Origin: Jatrophihabitans cynanchi
GTDB taxonomy: Bacteria; Actinomycetota; Actinomycetes; Mycobacteriales; Jatrophihabitantaceae
Direction of reading: 5' to 3'
NCBI RefSeq assembly: GCF_027247405.1
Contig: NZ_CP097463.1
Location: 1,984,001 to 2,048,000, forward strand
DNA length: 64,000 nucleotides
The notes under the pieces were generated by a model, which ran no database searches, was not told the origin of the DNA, and worked only from the letters and a program-made list of their open reading frames with translations. A program made the translations under genes and the position numbers. This document shows, in pieces, positions 1 to 7,989 of this stretch; position 1 is the first letter of the stretch, and each line of letters opens with the position of its first letter.

Positions 1-1
1 C

Positions 2-307
2 TTGTTGTGCCCGACGATGAGCTCAACTTCGTTGGTCGCCGGCGAGGACTATGTCGACTACGGCCCCGAGGTGGACGGTGTCGCAACGACCAAGCACCGC
101 GACGTCATGCCGACGCTGCTGTTCAACATTTGCAGCCGCAATCCGGTGATGTCAGTGCCGGTCGGCATGTCGAGTCAAGGGATTCCCATTGGCATGCAGA
201 TCGCCGGACGCCCCTTCGACGACGTCTCGGTGTTCATTGCCGCGCGGGCGCTTGAAGCCGCTGCGCCTTGGCCGCTCGCGATCGGCCGTCCACCGCTGGG
301 ACTATGA
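2..307 (+). CDS. Amidase (amidase-signature family), C-terminal fragment
   Basis: This is the last 101 residues of a protein that begins before the window. The stretch with NPVMSVPVG, GIPIGMQI and AGRPFDD followed by an alpha helix is the usual C-terminal part of amidase-signature hydrolases, which cleave carboxamides with a Ser-Ser-Lys triad. The triad lies upstream and is not visible here. The TTG at position 2 is not a credible start; the frame is simply open to the window edge. The stop is TGA at 305-307. An amidohydrolase follows on the same strand. The family assignment is good but the substrate is unknown. Confidence 0.8.
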   Translation: MLCPTMSSTSLVAGEDYVDYGPEVDGVATTKHRDVMPTLLFNICSRNPVMSVPVGMSSQGIPIGMQIAGRPFDDVSVFIAARALEAAAPWPLAIGRPPLGL

Positions 308-651
308 GGGTTCCGTTTCGCACCGGCTGTTCCGCTGCGATCACCCGGAGAGAGCCGGAGTGCAAGACTCCGCGCCGTGACAGCGACCACGGGAGACGGC
401 TCTGGCACGCATTTCGTGATCGGCGCGGGTCCGGTTTGCTCATGGCTGGGTTGAGGATTCGTTTGCGTAGTAGAGGAAGCTGCCGACCAGAACACCGGCG
501 AGGAACCCGACTTGCGCCACTCGGCGAGACTCTCCCCTACCGCGATCGTGCGCGAACAGCACTACAGTCAGGCAACACCCCACATCAGCGGCGATCAAGC
601 TGCATAACCCGTGTCGTCCCAACCGGGGAGGGTCAGTACGAAAGGACACCA
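308..651. other. Gap between amidase and amidohydrolase, no gene seen
   Basis: These 344 bases are formally open in the frame of the downstream gene, but the translation is arginine-rich and has no family character. A ribosome-binding site directly before the TTG at 652 makes an upstream start unnecessary. I see no RNA gene, repeat or clear terminator here. Confidence 0.5.
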
Positions 652-2283
652 TTGCCGGGCACACAAGCAGAATTGGCAATTGTGGACGCGCGAGTGTGGA
701 CGGGTAACCCCGCGAGCCCGGCTGCAGACGCTATCGCAGTCCGTCGCGACCGGATCGTGGCTCTCGGTGCCGAACCGGTGCGCGAACTGATCGGCCCGCG
801 CACGGAGGTGATCGAGGCAGGCGGGGGATCGGTGGTTCCGGGCTTCCAGGACGCCCACTGCCATCCTCCGCAGGCCGGCAACAACATGTTGCGGGTGTGG
901 CTCAACGACGACACCGGCCGTGAGGCCTACCTAGCCCACATCAAGCAGTACGCTGCCGACCACCCGGACGAGCCGTTCATCGTGGGTGGCGGCTGGGCGA
1001 TGGAGGAGTTCCCTGGAGGCACGCCGCGCAAGGAGGATCTCGACGCGATCATTCCGGATCGCCCGGTGTTCCTGTTCAATCGCGACGTTCACGGCGCTTG
1101 GGTGAACTCCAAGGCGTTGCAGGTAGCGGGCATCGACAAGGACACGCCCGACCCTGCTGATGGGCGCATCGAGCGCGATCCTCGAACTGGCGAGCCGACC
1201 GGCACGCTGCACGAAGGTGCGGCCTACTCGTTCAACGACCGCTACGTACCGCTGCCGGACGGGCATGCTTGGGAGGTCGCAATCCTCGCTGCGCAGCGGC
1301 ACCTGCACGCGATGGGCATCACCGGCTGGCAGGACGCGTGGGTCACTCCGGCGACGCTGGCGGCGTATCGCGCACTTGCCGAATCCGACGATCTCACCGC
1401 GAGGGTCGTCGGAGCGCTGTGGTGGGATCGACATTCGGGCCTGGAACAACTCGACCAGCTTCTTGACCAGCGAGAACACGGCCGTGCCGGGTCGTTCTTC
1501 CCCACCACTGTGAAGATCATGACCGATGGAGTGCTGGAGAACTTCACCGGCGCGCTGCTCGAGCCGTACTGCGACGGATGCGGCGGTGTCACCGACAATG
1601 CCGGCCTCACCTACGTCGATGCCGAACTGCTCAAGGCCGCGGTCACGATGCTGGACGAGCATGGGTTCCAGGTGCACATGCACGCGATCGGTGACCGCGC
1701 TGTGCGCAATTGCCTGAATGCCGTGGAAGCGGCGCGCACAGCAAACGGCATGAACGACCTACGTCACCACATCGCGCACATCCAACTGATGCAGGCCGAG
1801 GATGTACCGCGGTTCGCGCAGCTCGGGGTGGTTGCGAATTGCCAACCGTTCTGGGCACAGCACGAGCCGCAGATGCAAGAACTTACGATCCCATTTCTCG
1901 GCGAGCGGCGCGCGCAGATGCAATACCTGTTCGCGACACTGCAGCGCAGCGGCGCCACACTGGCGATGGGCAGCGACTGGCCGGTCACCACGGCGAACCC
2001 GCTTCGGGAGATTGAGGTTGCGACGCGGCGGATCGACCCGGATCACCGGGACAACGCCGCGTTCCTGCCTGAGCAGGCACTTACCCTGCAGACTGCGCTG
2101 CGCGCCTTCACGGCAGGGTCGGCGTACGTCAACCACGATGCAGACGGCGGCGTGCTGCGGATCGCCGCCCGCGCGGACCTCGCGATGCTTGATCGTGATC
2201 TATTCGCCGATGGCGTTCTGCCGGCCGACGCGACCGTGAGGGCAACCGTCGCCGCCGGCCGCGTCGTCTACCGCGCTCAGTAA
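652..2283 (+). CDS. Amidohydrolase family 3 (YtcJ-like) metal-dependent hydrolase
   Basis: This 543-residue protein belongs to the amidohydrolase-3 group (YtcJ/exoenzyme-regulatory type), TIM-barrel hydrolases with an N-terminal beta-sandwich. Visible motifs are the metal-binding H-x-H in DAHCHP (H69 and H71), the HMHAIGDRAV strand in the middle, HIAHIQL, and the late metal or catalytic Asp in MGSDWPV (D442). The open frame extends to 268, but I place the start at TTG 652 because AAAGGA lies at 641-646, five bases upstream, and the protein then begins like its family (AELAIVDARVWTGN). The substrate is unknown. The amidase upstream could belong to the same nitrogen-scavenging unit, 344 bases away. 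Confidence 0.85.
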   Translation: MPGTQAELAIVDARVWTGNPASPAADAIAVRRDRIVALGAEPVRELIGPRTEVIEAGGGSVVPGFQDAHCHPPQAGNNMLRVWLNDDTGREAYLAHIKQYAADHPDEPFIVGGGWAMEEFPGGTPRKEDLDAIIPDRPVFLFNRDVHGAWVNSKALQVAGIDKDTPDPADGRIERDPRTGEPTGTLHEGAAYSFNDRYVPLPDGHAWEVAILAAQRHLHAMGITGWQDAWVTPATLAAYRALAESDDLTARVVGALWWDRHSGLEQLDQLLDQREHGRAGSFFPTTVKIMTDGVLENFTGALLEPYCDGCGGVTDNAGLTYVDAELLKAAVTMLDEHGFQVHMHAIGDRAVRNCLNAVEAARTANGMNDLRHHIAHIQLMQAEDVPRFAQLGVVANCQPFWAQHEPQMQELTIPFLGERRAQMQYLFATLQRSGATLAMGSDWPVTTANPLREIEVATRRIDPDHRDNAAFLPEQALTLQTALRAFTAGSAYVNHDADGGVLRIAARADLAMLDRDLFADGVLPADATVRATVAAGRVVYRAQ

Positions 2284-2414
2284 GGTTCCGGTCACTCGTC
2301 GGCGGCCGTGCGAGCTGTCCGTCCACATCTGCAGATCGTGCGTAGCGTCGATGGGCGATCGGACGCGTCAATCGTCGGGTGCATCGTTCTGGCGTAGCTG
2401 AGAGGCTGCGGTCC

Positions 2415-2685
2415 ATGCCGGCAAAGCATTACGACCATATCGTTGTCGGCGCCGGGGCGCTCCGCGCCGCAGCCGCGTACTGGCTCAGCCGCGGCGGGAG
2501 CCGTGTGCTGGTTTGCGAGCAATTTCAGCCGGGCCATCCGTGGGGGTCCTCCGACGATCATTCGCGGATCATCCGACCTCGCCCGTGAGGGAACGACCGG
2601 ACGGATGCTCCTGGATACGTACCGGGCGTCACTGGACGCCGCCAAAATCGAATACGACCTGCTCGACGCACGCGAACGGAGCGGG
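2415..2685 (+). pseudogene. Decayed N-terminus of a monomeric sarcosine oxidase/SolA-like FAD oxidoreductase
   Basis: From ATG 2415 the translation shows an FAD-binding beta-alpha-beta unit (DHIVVGAGALR...AAYWLSRGG) and the GSSDDHSRIIR segment typical of monomeric sarcosine oxidase or N-methyltryptophan oxidase, normally about 370-390 residues. A stop occurs after 57 residues at 2586-2588. Similarity seems to resume one frame over (LLDTYRASLDAAKIEYDLLDARE, about 2604-2675) and then ends abruptly where the reverse-strand conjugation gene begins. The third glycine of the dinucleotide-binding GxGxxG is an arginine. Frameshift, truncation and a lost key residue all indicate a dead fragment cut at an insertion or recombination junction near 2680-2690. 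Confidence 0.65.
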
Positions 2686-4354
2686 ACGTCCACGGTTGCA
2701 GGTCGAGCGGGTTGGGCGGGGCTGAGCGCAGCAGCACGATGCCCTGCCCGAACGGCAGGGTGCGGAGGCGGCCGGTGTCCAGCAGCGGGACCTCATGCGT
2801 CGAGTAGGACACCGACTGGCGGCCGTCCGCGCCGATCGTCTCGCTGGCGCGGCGTTCCATGCGGGTGCCGATCAGCGCAGACACGTCCCGCAGATCGTTG
2901 GCATTGCCGGCACCGCCGAGGATGAGTTTGACGATCGCGGCGTCCCAGATCGCGGCAGCTGCATCCGTACCCCAGCGGTCACGTGCCTGCGCCAATGACT
3001 GCAGCACCACGATTGTCGTGATGCCGGTCCCGCCACCGTCACTCATCAATGACGGAAGTGAGGGCAGCGGGTAGTTCGCGGCCTCATCGAGGATCACCGC
3101 CAGCGGCGGGTCGAGCCTGGCACCGGCGGACGTTGCGGCGAGGCGGCGAGCGGTCTCCACGACGTCCTCTGCGAGCGCCGCGACGAGGTTCGCCGTCGCT
3201 GATGCGCCGGCAGCGGTGCCGAGCAGGTACAGCGTCCCGCGCTCGCGAAGGAACGGCTCGGGATCGAACTCCTCACCTAAGGGCGGTGAGACGGCGGCGA
3301 GCACCCGTGGGTCGGCCAGCGGCGCGAACACGTTGGCGACCATCGACCAGGTCGAGTCACGCTGCCGTGGGTCGGCGGCGAGGATCGACTCCAACGCGCT
3401 GTCCCACGCCGGCGCCGCTTCCGGCCTCTCGGTGAGGATGGCCACGGCGTCCTCGGCCGCGATCGGCGACAGCGACCAGCGGTACAGCTCCACCGCCGCC
3501 CGGCCGCCCAACGCTGCCGCGTGCAGCAGGCACCGCACGGCCGTGTAGCACTGCTGCGACCAGAACGTCGCGTTCTCCATGCCGCGACTCGGCTCACTGC
3601 ACAACGCACGAGCACGCGCCATCGCCACGTGAGGTTCGGCGCAGCCACGCACCGGCGACCACCTAAGCGAGGACGGCAACCCGGCCAGTTGCTGCGGGTC
3701 GAACACCGCGACCGGACCGCTACTGCGCTTCCGTGACCGCATGGTGGCGGTCAGGTTGTCCGGACGGGTACTGGTCGTGACCACCGCGCCCGGTGCATCC
3801 AGGATCGCGGGAATCACCGTGTTCAAGCCCTTGCCCGACCGCGGCGGTCCGAGCAGCACCATGGAGTCCTCCACGGATACCCAGCAGTCGGCGCCGCGGG
3901 AGCGCCCCAGCCGGTAGCCCAGCTCGTAACGTGCCGGCTCCGCGATGGCCGGACGCAACACACGTCCGCGCTTGCGCAGCCGACGCACGCCCGCGGCACG
4001 CTGCACCTCCCCACGGGTGGCCATGCCTACTACGGAGCCAGCTGAGCCACTCCGACCTTCACTGTCCCCGACGAAGACTCGTCGCAGGACGACCAGGACT
4101 GCGGCGGACGCGGCGAACACGAGCACTGTCAACGCCCAGTAGAGCAGCGGTGGTCCGACCGGGGCGTGCCACGCTTTCGACGGATCACCGAGGTGCGCGA
4201 ATGCCAGCACCGCGCCGTCCGGATGGTGACGCGGGACGGCGTGCCCAGTCAGGAGGGCAGACGCGGCGGCAGCAGCCCACAGCATGCCGGCAACGGCGAC
4301 GCCGGCCGCGAGCAGCATCGGCACGGTGTCTCGTCGGCCGTACGGCTCGATCAC
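2558..4354 (-). CDS. TraD/VirD4-like conjugative coupling protein, 3' end probably rearranged
   Basis: This protein of up to 598 residues has two N-terminal membrane segments (about residues 11-37 and 69-92), a Walker A motif GPPRSGKG at 169-176, and a Walker B-like AVILDEAANY near residue 400. A TraM-recognition-like C-terminal domain contains GTGITTIVVLQSLAQARDRWG. It is the DNA-pumping ATPase of actinobacterial type IV secretion or conjugation systems. The family-typical sequence ends around LDLQPWT (about 2687-2710). The following 40 or so residues are arginine-rich, unlike the family, and lie antisense to the SolA fragment, so the native end was probably lost at that junction. No relaxase lies nearby, so the gene is likely a remnant. 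Confidence 0.8.
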   Translation of the reverse strand: MIEPYGRRDTVPMLLAAGVAVAGMLWAAAAASALLTGHAVPRHHPDGAVLAFAHLGDPSKAWHAPVGPPLLYWALTVLVFAASAAVLVVLRRVFVGDSEGRSGSAGSVVGMATRGEVQRAAGVRRLRKRGRVLRPAIAEPARYELGYRLGRSRGADCWVSVEDSMVLLGPPRSGKGLNTVIPAILDAPGAVVTTSTRPDNLTATMRSRKRSSGPVAVFDPQQLAGLPSSLRWSPVRGCAEPHVAMARARALCSEPSRGMENATFWSQQCYTAVRCLLHAAALGGRAAVELYRWSLSPIAAEDAVAILTERPEAAPAWDSALESILAADPRQRDSTWSMVANVFAPLADPRVLAAVSPPLGEEFDPEPFLRERGTLYLLGTAAGASATANLVAALAEDVVETARRLAATSAGARLDPPLAVILDEAANYPLPSLPSLMSDGGGTGITTIVVLQSLAQARDRWGTDAAAAIWDAAIVKLILGGAGNANDLRDVSALIGTRMERRASETIGADGRQSVSYSTHEVPLLDTGRLRTLPFGQGIVLLRSAPPNPLDLQPWTSRSVRVRRAGRIRFWRRPVTPGTYPGASVRSFPHGRGRMIRE

Positions 4355-4458
4355 GAGCGACCTCCAGAGACGTTGACGTCACGAAGGCGGCGATGTCGGT
4401 GAAAGCCGGTCCCGGCACGGCGCACGAATCGGGTGCGGCCGCGGTTCGCGAGCGTGGC

Positions 4459-4899
4459 TCAGGAACGGCGGCGAAGCACCCGCTCAGTCTCGTTGTGCAG
4501 TGCCGCGGCGAGCGCACGAAGTGGCGAGGCGCGGGCCTCGTGTGCCGCGGCTTCGGCTTGTTCGAGGTGTTGTTGTGCGTAGCGAACGACTCGCCGGCCG
4601 TCGGTCGTGAGGGTGATGTGGATCCGGCGCCGGTCGCGCGGGTGCGGGCTACGTTGCACGTGGCCGTTGTCGGCCAGCCGGTCGATGATCGCGGTGAGGG
4701 TGCCGGAGCCCACGAGCATGCGCTCGCTCAATTCGCTCGGCATCAGCTGGCCGCCGGCGTCGGCGAGATGACCCAGCACAACTGCCTCGCTCAGGCTGAG
4801 CCCGAAACGGTCGGCTAGTGCCTGACGGAATCGCTGCCCGGCCAGCAGCAGCGCCCGCAGCTCGCCCACGCCGTCTTCAGGTTCACGCCCGTCAGTCAT
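4459..4899 (-). CDS. MarR-family transcriptional regulator
   Basis: This 146-residue winged-helix protein has the MarR layout: an N-terminal dimerisation helix, a helix-turn-helix (LMPSELSERMLVGSGTLTAIIDRLADNGHVQR) and a basic wing (PHPRDRRRIHITLTTDGR) around residues 85-105, where the family signature DxRxxxxxLT appears as DRRRIHITLT. I use ATG 4899; a GTG two codons upstream (4905) is also possible. It lies 104 bases upstream of the coupling-protein gene on the same strand. Target and ligand are unknown. Confidence 0.8.
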   Translation of the reverse strand: MTDGREPEDGVGELRALLLAGQRFRQALADRFGLSLSEAVVLGHLADAGGQLMPSELSERMLVGSGTLTAIIDRLADNGHVQRSPHPRDRRRIHITLTTDGRRVVRYAQQHLEQAEAAAHEARASPLRALAAALHNETERVLRRRS

Positions 4900-5309
4900 G
4901 ACCACACCACCCTATCGAAAGATCATCAGTATTGCTCGGATCCCAAGCCTCTTGTTTTTCGAGAGAATTCTGGCTAGCCTGACCCGCGCAGGTAGGGCAC
5001 CGTCAGGCAGCCGGCGCGGTACCGGATCCAGGCTAGGGGGAGCCGTCCGACGGGCAGGGGCAGTAGGGCACCGTCGTCGGCAGCGTGACCGGCCGCGACG
5101 ACTGCCGGCGGTGCCCGACCCGCCCATCGGCGCATCAGAACGCCGAGCGAGGAACAGATGATCACCATGACGGCGGACGCAGGTCAACACGACGTCAGGC
5201 ACACCCCAGGGCACGTATGGGACCGGCATCCCCATCGCCTTACACGCCACCATCGTCCAGACCGCACGCAGTCAGGTCGATGACATTCAGGTTCGGAAAG
5301 GGAGCAGTC
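4900..5309. other. Gap holding probable promoters for the MarR gene and small ORF, no gene supported
   Basis: The first 80 bases (about 4915-4985) are markedly richer in A and T than the surroundings and lie just upstream of the MarR gene, so its promoter is probably there. A 12-base element TAGGGCACCGTC occurs twice in the middle of the gap. Short open frames on the reverse strand have no recognisable family. This may be debris between element remnants. Confidence 0.4.
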
Positions 5310-5600
5310 ATGCGGTGCATGCTCAAACTGGAACTCGACACCGAAGCCGGTAACAAGGCCATCAGCGACGGCACGCTGCCGAAGATCATGCAGGAGGTGA
5401 TGGACAAGACCAAGCCCGAGGCGAGCTACTTCAGCACCGAGTCCGGCTGCCGCACCGCGTTCATATTCTTCGATCTCGCCGGCCCGTCGGACATTCCGGC
5501 GATCGCCGAGCCGGCGTTCGCACAGCTCCACGCGCGGGTCACGTTCACGCCGGTGATGAACTCCGACGACCTGCAGAAGGGACTCGCCCAGCTCGGCTGA
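5310..5600 (+). CDS. Small conserved actinobacterial protein, function unknown (DUF3303-like fold?)
   Basis: This 96-residue cytoplasmic protein starts at ATG 5310 behind GAAAGGGA (5296-5303). Its features (MLKLELDTEAGNKAI, KPEASYFSTESGCRTAFIFFD, IPAIAEPAFAQLHARVTFTPVMNSDDL) match a widespread family of roughly 95-residue actinobacterial proteins, often left hypothetical, with a ferredoxin-like alternation of strands and helices. No catalytic residues can be proposed. It is followed 88 bases later by a DUF1059-type gene on the same strand. Both sit between two conjugation-gene remnants. Confidence 0.7.
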   Translation: MRCMLKLELDTEAGNKAISDGTLPKIMQEVMDKTKPEASYFSTESGCRTAFIFFDLAGPSDIPAIAEPAFAQLHARVTFTPVMNSDDLQKGLAQLG

Positions 5601-5688
5601 GCCGTCAGCACCGATCCAAGCTCCACCGAAGGCGCGCCGGACCTACCGATTTACGCAATCCACGCAACACACTCGCAAGGAGGCCACC

Positions 5689-5883
5689 ATGGGCCGCAAG
5701 ATGGTCGACTGCCGGAAGATGCCGAGCGACAGCAACTGCTCACTCTCCATCGCCGGCACCGAAGACGAGGTCCTCGAAACCGCAGTGGCGCACGCCGTCG
5801 CGCACCACGGTCACGAAGACACACCCGAACTTCGCGAGGGCATCCGCGCCAGCATGGAAGACGCCGAACCAGCACTCGCCTAG
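5689..5883 (+). CDS. DUF1059 family small protein
   Basis: This 64-residue protein begins MGRKMVDCRKMPSDSNCSL and continues with a helical part ending in a histidine-rich segment (AVAHAVAHHGHEDTPELREGI). This is the layout of DUF1059, small proteins with conserved Cys and His residues sometimes described as metal-binding; the metal role is not established. A very strong ribosome-binding site AAGGAGG (5677-5683) precedes ATG 5689. The stop codon shares the palindromic CTAG (5880-5883) with the stop of the convergent VirB4-like fragment. Confidence 0.8.
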   Translation: MGRKMVDCRKMPSDSNCSLSIAGTEDEVLETAVAHAVAHHGHEDTPELREGIRASMEDAEPALA

Positions 5884-6776
5884 CCGCGAAGCTGGCGCGT
5901 CACAGGTTGGGTGACCATTCGACCGTTGGTGTCGAACAAGTCCAGTTCGCCGTCGGTGCACAGGTGCCTTACAACGAAGGCGCGCTCCCTGATCCGCCAC
6001 AGCCCTTCGCCCTGGACGAGCTGCGGCAACTCCTTCGCTTCCGTGCTGGACAGCCCGAGAGCCGCTGCTGCCTTGGCCGCCTCACCGGACTCCTGCGCGT
6101 GGATGATCTTTGTGGAGCAGTCGGCGAGCAGACCGAGCGCGAGATTGCGCGCCTGCGAGTTCGCCTCGCCGACCGCGTCCAGGTCAGACAGCCGGTGGAT
6201 GACCATGAGGTTCGCGATACCGAGCGCACGCGACAACTTCCACTGCGACTGCATCCGCGCCAACAACGACGCCTGACGCAGCAACCGCCAGGCCTCGTCG
6301 TAGATCACCCAACGCTGCCCGCCATCCGGATCAGCAAGTGCGGCTTCCATCCACGCCGATGAGCAGGTCATCACCAGAGCGATCAGCTGATCGGAACCTT
6401 GGATACGCGAGAGGTCCAGCGAAACCATCGGCAGCGATGGATCGAACCGGGTCGTGGACGGGCCGTCGAACAGCCCGGAGAGGTCGCCGCGCACCAGGCG
6501 GTTCAGCGCGTGGGCAACCTGCCGACCGTCCGACAGCAGTTGCTCGACCGTCGAGCCGTCCACGTCGTGCGGTGGTCGGAACATCGCGTCGACAACCTGC
6601 GGTAAGACTGGAACGGCGTTGTCGCGCACGGCCGCGTCGAGCGCGGCGAACAGCGCGGTGGACTCGACTGCGCGCAGGTCCCGCCCGAGCGCCGAAGCCG
6701 CCACCGCCCGCAGCAAGTCGCGACGCCGGCCGGCGACAGCCACCAGCCAATCCGATTCAGCGCATCGAGACCGCAC
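5880..6776 (-). pseudogene. VirB4-like conjugation ATPase, C-terminal half only
   Basis: The 298 residues correspond to the C-terminal part of the large VirB4/TraC-type ATPases of type IV secretion systems. The Walker B segment RWVIYDEAWRLL is present (D160, E161), followed by the SRALGIANLMVIHRLSDL region, a Gln/His-containing helix and a terminal VVRHLCTDGELDLFDTNGRM. The first half, including the Walker A loop, is missing. The first few residues (MRSRCAES) do not look like the family, so the gene was cut near 6750-6780, about 200 bases from the tRNA-Tyr attachment repeat. It is very likely non-functional and left from an older conjugative element. Confidence 0.75.
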
Positions 6777-6868
6777 TTCTCAGCCTCTGACGGCACGGCA
6801 CCGTCAAGCCACTTAGCTGCAACCCATCTGGGTGTCGCCGTCAGCGAATTCAAAACGATCTTGGTCCA

Positions 6869-6888
6869 TCCCGCGTATATCCCGCGAG
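6869..6888. repeat. GC-rich 20-bp repeat, copy 1 (possible integrase arm site)
   Basis: TCCCGCGTATATCCCGCGAG is a direct pair of TCCCGCG separated by four bases. Near-identical copies occur at 7136-7155 and 43550-43569, all within about 220 bases of a tRNA-Tyr attachment core, and all preceded by GATCTT. Arm-type binding sites of tyrosine integrases are often short direct repeats placed like this. That function is inference. Confidence 0.5.
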
Positions 6889-6959
6889 GTCTGACATACG
6901 GCTGCATCTGGCGGCATTTCATGGCATCCGGCTGCACCGCCGCGGGCGGCGCCCACGAC

Positions 6960-7016
6960 CCCGCCACAAACCCCTGTAGGCCCCGGAATCCGGGACCTAC
7001 AGGGGTTTGTGGCGGG
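6960..7016. terminator. Very long perfect hairpin beside the att repeat
   Basis: Arms of 27 bases (6960-6986 and 6990-7016) pair completely except for one G-T wobble around an AAT loop. The right arm runs into the 3' end of the tRNA-Tyr fragment. The apex, GGCCCCGGAATCCGGG, is also the apex of the hairpin behind the intact tRNA-Tyr at 43733-43755, so it probably derives from the tRNA terminator. There is no T-tract. Confidence 0.6.
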
Positions 7017-7062
7017 TGTTGGGTTTGAACCAACGTAGGCTGAGCCGGCGGTTTTACAGACC
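7009..7062 (-). repeat. att-like 54-bp duplication of the tRNA-Tyr 3' end (left end of island)
   Basis: This segment is identical over 54 bases to 43763-43816. It covers tRNA-Tyr from the anticodon stem to the discriminator base; the 5' part of the tRNA is absent, so this copy cannot form a tRNA. Its orientation relative to the intact gene is that expected when an element integrates into a tRNA 3' end and displaces the original end to the far side. The span between the copies is about 36.7 kb. Confidence 0.85.
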
Positions 7063-7135
7063 ACCCCGTCCCATTTCTGCACGTCCCGTACTTGCTGGGC
7101 TACAGGCGCCCGTGGTGATCTTCGACCATGATCGA

Positions 7136-7155
7136 TCCCGCGTATGTCCCGCGGC
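7136..7155. repeat. GC-rich 20-bp repeat, copy 2 (possible integrase arm site)
   Basis: TCCCGCGTATGTCCCGCGGC differs from copy 1 (6869) by two bases and from copy 3 (43550) by three. It lies just inside the island, 74 bases from the att-like repeat. It is preceded by GATCTT at 7118-7123, like the other copies. Confidence 0.5.
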
Positions 7156-7276
7156 TTTCATCAGCAGCAAGTCGCCTGCGCGCGTGCAGCTTGAGGTCAT
7201 GTGTGCGTCATGCCACGCCGGCCGGCGCAATGTCGCCACCCTCCGCTGGGCGATAGATGCGTCTACTGTGGTCGGC

Positions 7277-7495
7277 GTGGACATCACGTCGTTGATTGAG
7301 ACGCGGCCGGGGGTGCGCAGCGGCAAGCCATGCTTTGTCGGAACCCGGATCGCGGTTTACGACGTGCTGGAGTACCTGGCCTCCGGCATGAGTAGCGACG
7401 AGATCGTGTCCGATTTTCCGGAACTGACCGCCGAGCATGTCCGTGCCGCGATCGAGTTCGCGGCACTTCGTGAACGCCGCCTCGCCACAGCGTGA
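7277..7495 (+). CDS. DUF433 family protein, probable antitoxin
   Basis: This 72-residue protein contains RPGVRSGKPCFVGTRIAVYDVLEYLASGMSSDEIVSDFPELTAEHVRAAI, the defining pattern of DUF433, a small helix-turn-helix domain related to VapB-type antitoxins. GTG 7277 is chosen because the family normally begins a few residues before the RPGV/RPTI motif; a GTG three codons earlier is possible. It overlaps the next gene by four bases (GTGA), the tight coupling typical of toxin-antitoxin pairs. The pair is the first thing inside the left att repeat, where island-stabilising modules are often found. Confidence 0.8.
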   Translation: MDITSLIETRPGVRSGKPCFVGTRIAVYDVLEYLASGMSSDEIVSDFPELTAEHVRAAIEFAALRERRLATA

Positions 7496-7836
7496 AGTTG
7501 CTCGTCGACCAGAACCTGTCCAGGAAGCTGGTCGACCAACTACAGCACGAGTTCCCCGACAGCATCCACGTCACTGCGGTCGGCCTCGGCACCGCGACCG
7601 ATCGCGAACTCTGGCAGTTCGCGCGCGAGCACGGATTCGCCATCGTGTCCAAGGACTCCGACTTCCGCCAACTCGCATTCCTGTACGGGCCGCCCCCAAA
7701 GGTGATCTGGCTACGCGTAGGCAACGCCTCGACCGCCGGCGCGCTGCAGGTGATCCTCGATCACCTCGACGACGTCCTCGCCTTCGATGAATCCGCGGAC
7801 GCCGCTCTGCTAGTCGTTCCACGATTGCCGAACTGA
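7492..7836 (+). CDS. DUF5615 PIN-like nuclease-fold protein, probable toxin
   Basis: This 114-residue protein begins MKLLVDQNLSRKLVDQL and contains the acidic positions of the PIN-like fold: D6 near the N-terminus, the central DRELWQFAREHG segment and IVSKDSDFRQL. DUF5615 members are usually paired with DUF433 proteins and are predicted RNases by fold; activity has not been shown for most. It starts at GTG 7492, inside the stop of the upstream gene. Together they form a probable type II toxin-antitoxin module. Confidence 0.8.
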   Translation: MKLLVDQNLSRKLVDQLQHEFPDSIHVTAVGLGTATDRELWQFAREHGFAIVSKDSDFRQLAFLYGPPPKVIWLRVGNASTAGALQVILDHLDDVLAFDESADAALLVVPRLPN

Positions 7837-7989
7837 TCCTCCACACGGTCCAGTCCGCAAAGTCCCTCGAGCAACATTGGTCGGTACAGCTGACCCAGAC
7901 AAGTCCCCCGTGCGCCGTCAGAGGTCCGTACGACAGACCGGTCCAGTCGCGGCGGAGCACCACCTTGCGGGGGTGGGTCGTACACCGCG

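Noticed and set aside
268-651. N-terminal extension of the amidohydrolase frame
   Set aside because: It overlaps the amidase end and reads as non-family sequence. TTG 652 has a ribosome-binding site and gives the normal family start.
7009-7062. Second functional tRNA-Tyr gene
   Set aside because: Only the 3' part matches; the acceptor 5' strand and D arm are missing upstream of the anticodon stem, so no cloverleaf can form.
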